The notes beneath the pieces were generated by a model. That model worked only from the letters and a program-made list of their open reading frames with translations, searched no databases and was not told the DNA's origin. Both the position numbers and the translations under genes were made by a program. Below are positions 3,451 to 6,279 of a DNA stretch of 6,279 nt, piece by piece. How positions within the stretch are numbered: position 1 is the first letter of the stretch; each line of letters starts with the position of its first letter. The stretch comes from Acidobacteriota bacterium (GTDB lineage: Bacteria > Acidobacteriota > Terriglobia > Terriglobales > Acidobacteriaceae), in NCBI GenBank assembly GCA_021798655.1, contig JAJZFE010000342.1, positions 1 to 6,279 of the forward strand, given 5' to 3'.

Positions 3451-6279
3451 ATGGATCCGAGTCTCACAACTGAATCTCAGGGTCCCAGCTTGCCGCAGAG
3501 CCGTTTCGCGAGCACCCTATTCCGCGCGTCCACCCCGGCGATCCGACCAGGTCGTCTGCGGTTTCTGTTGTCAGCCTGCGGGCTGCTTGTGCTGGGACTG
3601 GGTATGTCGCTTCCGCTGCGCGCGCAGCGGCCACTGCCTCGCGCTACCACCAATCTCACCGCCGCGTGGCAGCAGTTGGGGCCAAGCTCCATCCTCTCGG
3701 CCAGTTATAACAACGTCACCGGCCGCATTACGGCCATCGCCACAGATCCGAATGACGCGACGGGGAACACGGTCTACTTCGGAGCGACTGGCGGCGGCGT
3801 GTGGAAGTCTACCAACGCGGCGGGAGGGCTGGGCTCGGCCAGCTTCGCGCCACTCACGGACACGCTGGCGGTCTTCAGCAACAACGCCGGGGGCAGCGCC
3901 ATTCCGTCGCTCAGCATCGGCGCGCTGGCGGTACAGCCATCAGCCAATCCGGTGATCCTCGCCGGTACGGGCGACCCCAACAACGCCACCGACTCCTACT
4001 ATGGCGAGGGCCTGCTGCGTTCGGCCGACGGCGGGCTGACGTGGACGCTGATCCAGGCCTCACAGGATGGCGTGAGCGGTTTCCACTCCTTCATTGGGCT
4101 GGCCACCGCGGGCATCGCCTTCAGTACGACAACGCCGACGCTGGTGGTCGCGGCCTTCTCTACCTCCGCGCAGGCGGCCATCGTGAACGCGACGACGGTT
4201 GACTCGTTTCCCGGGCTCTACTATTCGACCGACGCGGGCGTGACATGGCAGATGGCCTCGATCTACGACGGCAGCAGCGTCGTGCAGCAGCCGCAGGGAC
4301 TGGGCACAGGTGAGATTGGTAATGCTGTGACGTCGGTGGTGTGGGACCCGCTGCGCAGCATGTTCTACGCGGCGGTGCGCACGCACGGCTACTACTCCTC
4401 GCCCGATGGCGTGACGTGGACGCGCCTCGCAACGCAGCCCGGAACCGGTCTTACGACTACGAACTGTCCGGTCGGCGCTAACGGCGTGGGCGATGCGGCG
4501 ACCTGCCCGATCTATCGCGGCGTGCTGGCCGTGCAGCCCATCACGGGCGACCTCTATGCGCTCACGGTTGACACGAATAACCTTGATCAGGGGCTGTGGC
4601 AGGACCTGTGCGGCGCGACTTCGACCACCTGCGCAAAGCCTGCGCCCACGTTTGCCAATCGCATCGACAACGGCGCGCTGGAGGTGGGCAGCGGTAACAC
4701 CGCGATCGCGCAGGGCAGCTACAACCTGGCGCTGAACGCCTCTCCTACCGCGGCGAACGGAACAAACTTGTATGTTGGCACGGTCGATCTTTATCGCTGT
4801 GCGATGACCGCTGGCTCATCCGTCTGCGCGCTGCGCAATACCACCAACGTGCTCGACGGCTGCAATGCGCCGGCGCAGGTAGCGGGTGCGCAGCATGCGA
4901 TCGCAACGGTTGCCGAGGCCAGTGGAACGCCCATCCTGTATGTTGGCAACGATGGCGGCCTGTGGCGCTCGCTCGATGGCGTGGCCGAAACAGGCAGTGT
5001 CTGCTCGTCGAGCGACAACACGCACTTCGACAACCTCAACGCGGCCATTGGGGTGGGCGGCTCGCTGGGGGAGGTCGTTGGCTTTGCCGAGGATCCGGCG
5101 AATCCCAACACGCTGCTCGCCGGCGTAGGCGGCAACGGCACAGCCGCGACCTCGACCGCGGCGACGCTTACGCCGTGGCTGCAACTCTCCACCGGCGAAG
5201 GCGGCCTTCCCTCCATCGACGCAACCACCCCAGCGAACTGGTACGCGACCATCGGAGCTGGCGTGAACCTGGATGCTTGTCCGCTGGGCGCGAACTGTAC
5301 TGCGGCTAATTTTCTTCCGCCGGCCACGATTGGCACAGCGCAGGTGGGTGGGGACGCGAGCGAACTCGACACGCCGACGCTGCTCGACCCGGCGCTGACC
5401 TCAAGCATCCTCGTGGGCACCTGCCGGGTGTGGCGCGGGCCGGCCTCCACCGGCTCCACGTGGTCCAACGCCAACGCACTCAGCCCCGCGCTGGGCGGGA
5501 TCACGCTGCCCTGCTCTCCGTATAGCCCGCTGATCCGCTCGCTGGCCGCGGGAGGGCCACGCGTCACCAGTGCGAACCTGCAGAACTCCGGCTCGAAGGT
5601 AATCTATGCGGGGATCTCCGGCACGCAGGACGGCGGCGGCGCAATTCCCGGCCACCTCTTTGTGACCACCGCGGCCGACACTGCGACCGGCAGCAAGCCA
5701 TGGACCGACGCCTCGCTTGCTCCGGTCAGCAACGACGCCTCCGACGCACACGTCTTCAACCCCGGGCACTTCGACATTTCGTCGATTGCCGCTGACCCGC
5801 ACGATGCGACCGGAGGAACGGTGTACGCGACAGTGATGGGCTTCGGCGTGCCGCACCTCTACCGCTCCACGAACTTCGGAGGAGCGTGGCTGAACATCAG
5901 CGCCAACCTGCCCAATGCCCCGGTGAACGCCGTGGTTGTGGATCCGAGCGACGCCAACACGGTCTACGTCGCGACGGACGCGGGCGTGTATGTAACGCAG
6001 GCTGTCACGACCTGCGGCACTACCCCGCCGACCAACTGCTGGAGCGTGCTCGGTACAGCGCTGCCAAACGCTCCGATCGTCACACTGGAGGCCGGGGCGA
6101 ACCTGCCTACCGGTGATGGCCGCGTCGGCATGCTGCGCGCCGGGACCTACGGGCGCGGGCTGTGGCAGATGCCACTGCTCACCGCGGCAGTGCCCACCCA
6201 GGTAGCGCTGGCGCTATCCAGCACCAGCCTCAGCTTCGCCTCGCAGCAGGTGGCCACGCTGTCTGCTGCGCAGACGATT
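3451..6279 (+). CDS. Giant exported BNR/sortilin-like beta-propeller protein with choice-of-anchor D domain (3' end missing)
   Basis: The frame from ATG 3451 stays open for 943 codons to the window edge. AAGG precedes the start by 4 nt and an in-frame TGA (3433-3435) lies just upstream. The signal sequence is long: about 37 polar or basic residues, a hydrophobic core at 38-54, and a likely signal peptidase I site after LRA (58). Residues about 60-910 form a BNR-type (sialidase/sortilin-like) propeller with Asp-boxes SADGGLTW (191-198), STDAGVTW (259-266), SPDGVTW (317-323) and STNFGGAW (806-813). Blade strands recur as D-P-x-D-A-x..TVY: DPNDATGNTVY (99-109), DPHDATGGTVY (782-792), DPSDANTVY (831-839). 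The propeller closes with GTYGRGLWQMPL (898-909). From about 918, LSSTSLSFASQQVATLSAAQTI is the start of a choice-of-anchor D (ASH-like) Ig domain, often repeated in such proteins. Databases often call this family 'glycosyl hydrolase', but I see no catalytic site; binding or adhesion is as likely. Fourteen Cys lie between 339 and 863. Confidence 0.93.
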   Translation, partial: MDPSLTTESQGPSLPQSRFASTLFRASTPAIRPGRLRFLLSACGLLVLGLGMSLPLRAQRPLPRATTNLTAAWQQLGPSSILSASYNNVTGRITAIATDPNDATGNTVYFGATGGGVWKSTNAAGGLGSASFAPLTDTLAVFSNNAGGSAIPSLSIGALAVQPSANPVILAGTGDPNNATDSYYGEGLLRSADGGLTWTLIQASQDGVSGFHSFIGLATAGIAFSTTTPTLVVAAFSTSAQAAIVNATTVDSFPGLYYSTDAGVTWQMASIYDGSSVVQQPQGLGTGEIGNAVTSVVWDPLRSMFYAAVRTHGYYSSPDGVTWTRLATQPGTGLTTTNCPVGANGVGDAATCPIYRGVLAVQPITGDLYALTVDTNNLDQGLWQDLCGATSTTCAKPAPTFANRIDNGALEVGSGNTAIAQGSYNLALNASPTAANGTNLYVGTVDLYRCAMTAGSSVCALRNTTNVLDGCNAPAQVAGAQHAIATVAEASGTPILYVGNDGGLWRSLDGVAETGSVCSSSDNTHFDNLNAAIGVGGSLGEVVGFAEDPANPNTLLAGVGGNGTAATSTAATLTPWLQLSTGEGGLPSIDATTPANWYATIGAGVNLDACPLGANCTAANFLPPATIGTAQVGGDASELDTPTLLDPALTSSILVGTCRVWRGPASTGSTWSNANALSPALGGITLPCSPYSPLIRSLAAGGPRVTSANLQNSGSKVIYAGISGTQDGGGAIPGHLFVTTAADTATGSKPWTDASLAPVSNDASDAHVFNPGHFDISSIAADPHDATGGTVYATVMGFGVPHLYRSTNFGGAWLNISANLPNAPVNAVVVDPSDANTVYVATDAGVYVTQAVTTCGTTPPTNCWSVLGTALPNAPIVTLEAGANLPTGDGRVGMLRAGTYGRGLWQMPLLTAAVPTQVALALSSTSLSFASQQVATLSAAQTI

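Noticed and set aside
3568..3579. Lipobox-like LSAC (residues 40-43) in the propeller signal sequence
   Set aside because: The cysteine lies near the beginning of the hydrophobic core, not at its end, so lipoprotein processing there is unlikely; LRA at 56-58 is the better cleavage site.
3353..3955. A 200-codon + strand frame from GTG 3353 overlapping the propeller gene start
   Set aside because: It runs out of frame through the signal peptide and first blade of the propeller protein, which carries recognisable motifs; its own translation is Arg/Ser/Pro-rich with no motif.
4791..5567. A 258-codon open frame on the - strand inside the propeller gene
   Set aside because: Antisense to a continuous propeller reading frame with clear blade motifs; composition is low-complexity Ser/Pro/Ala and no family is recognisable.
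1..6279. tRNA/rRNA genes, insertion sequences, CRISPR arrays, integration sites
   Set aside because: No cloverleaf, transposase, paired terminal repeats with target duplication, or regularly spaced repeats were found on either strand.

Overview
The window is GC-rich (roughly 60-65% by eye), chromosomal in style, and has every supported gene on the + strand. The gene content suggests an acidobacterium of the Terriglobus/Granulicella/Edaphobacter/Acidobacterium type: a very large secreted BNR-type beta-propeller protein leading into a 'choice-of-anchor D' Ig-like domain, a small secreted carboxypeptidase-regulatory-like (CarboxypepD_reg) protein, and a CPBP membrane protease. This assignment comes from gene style, not from a marker gene, and is moderate in confidence.

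Layout: (1) 158-655, a small single-pass membrane protein of DUF3592 type; a well-placed Shine-Dalgarno sequence argues for a shorter form starting at 257. (2) 656-928, a non-coding gap holding an 11-nt tandem repeat. (3) 929-1966, an aldo/keto reductase with an intact catalytic tetrad, close to the YajO-like subgroup. (4) 1967-2107, a leader with several inverted repeats, some of them mutually exclusive. (5) 2108-2500, a small exported protein with one CarboxypepD_reg-like beta-sandwich. (6) 2558-3298, a CPBP (Abi/Rce1-like) intramembrane metalloprotease with all three motifs. (7) 3299-3450, an intergenic region with a possible extended -10 promoter and two perfect 15-nt palindromes, one just downstream of the predicted transcription start and one over the Shine-Dalgarno of the next gene. 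(8) 3451-6279, the first 943 codons of a very large exported propeller protein whose reading frame runs off the window without a stop.

The genes do not form an obvious pathway. The reductase is cytoplasmic and unrelated in role to its neighbours. The last three genes all act at or beyond the inner membrane (exported Ig-like protein, membrane protease, giant exported propeller), so a cell-envelope theme is possible but inferred only from adjacency. No RNA genes, insertion sequences, CRISPR arrays or convincing intrinsic terminators were seen. I found no clear evidence of a new multi-gene system; the most interesting signals are regulatory (the palindromes before the propeller gene and the alternative hairpins before the CarboxypepD_reg gene).
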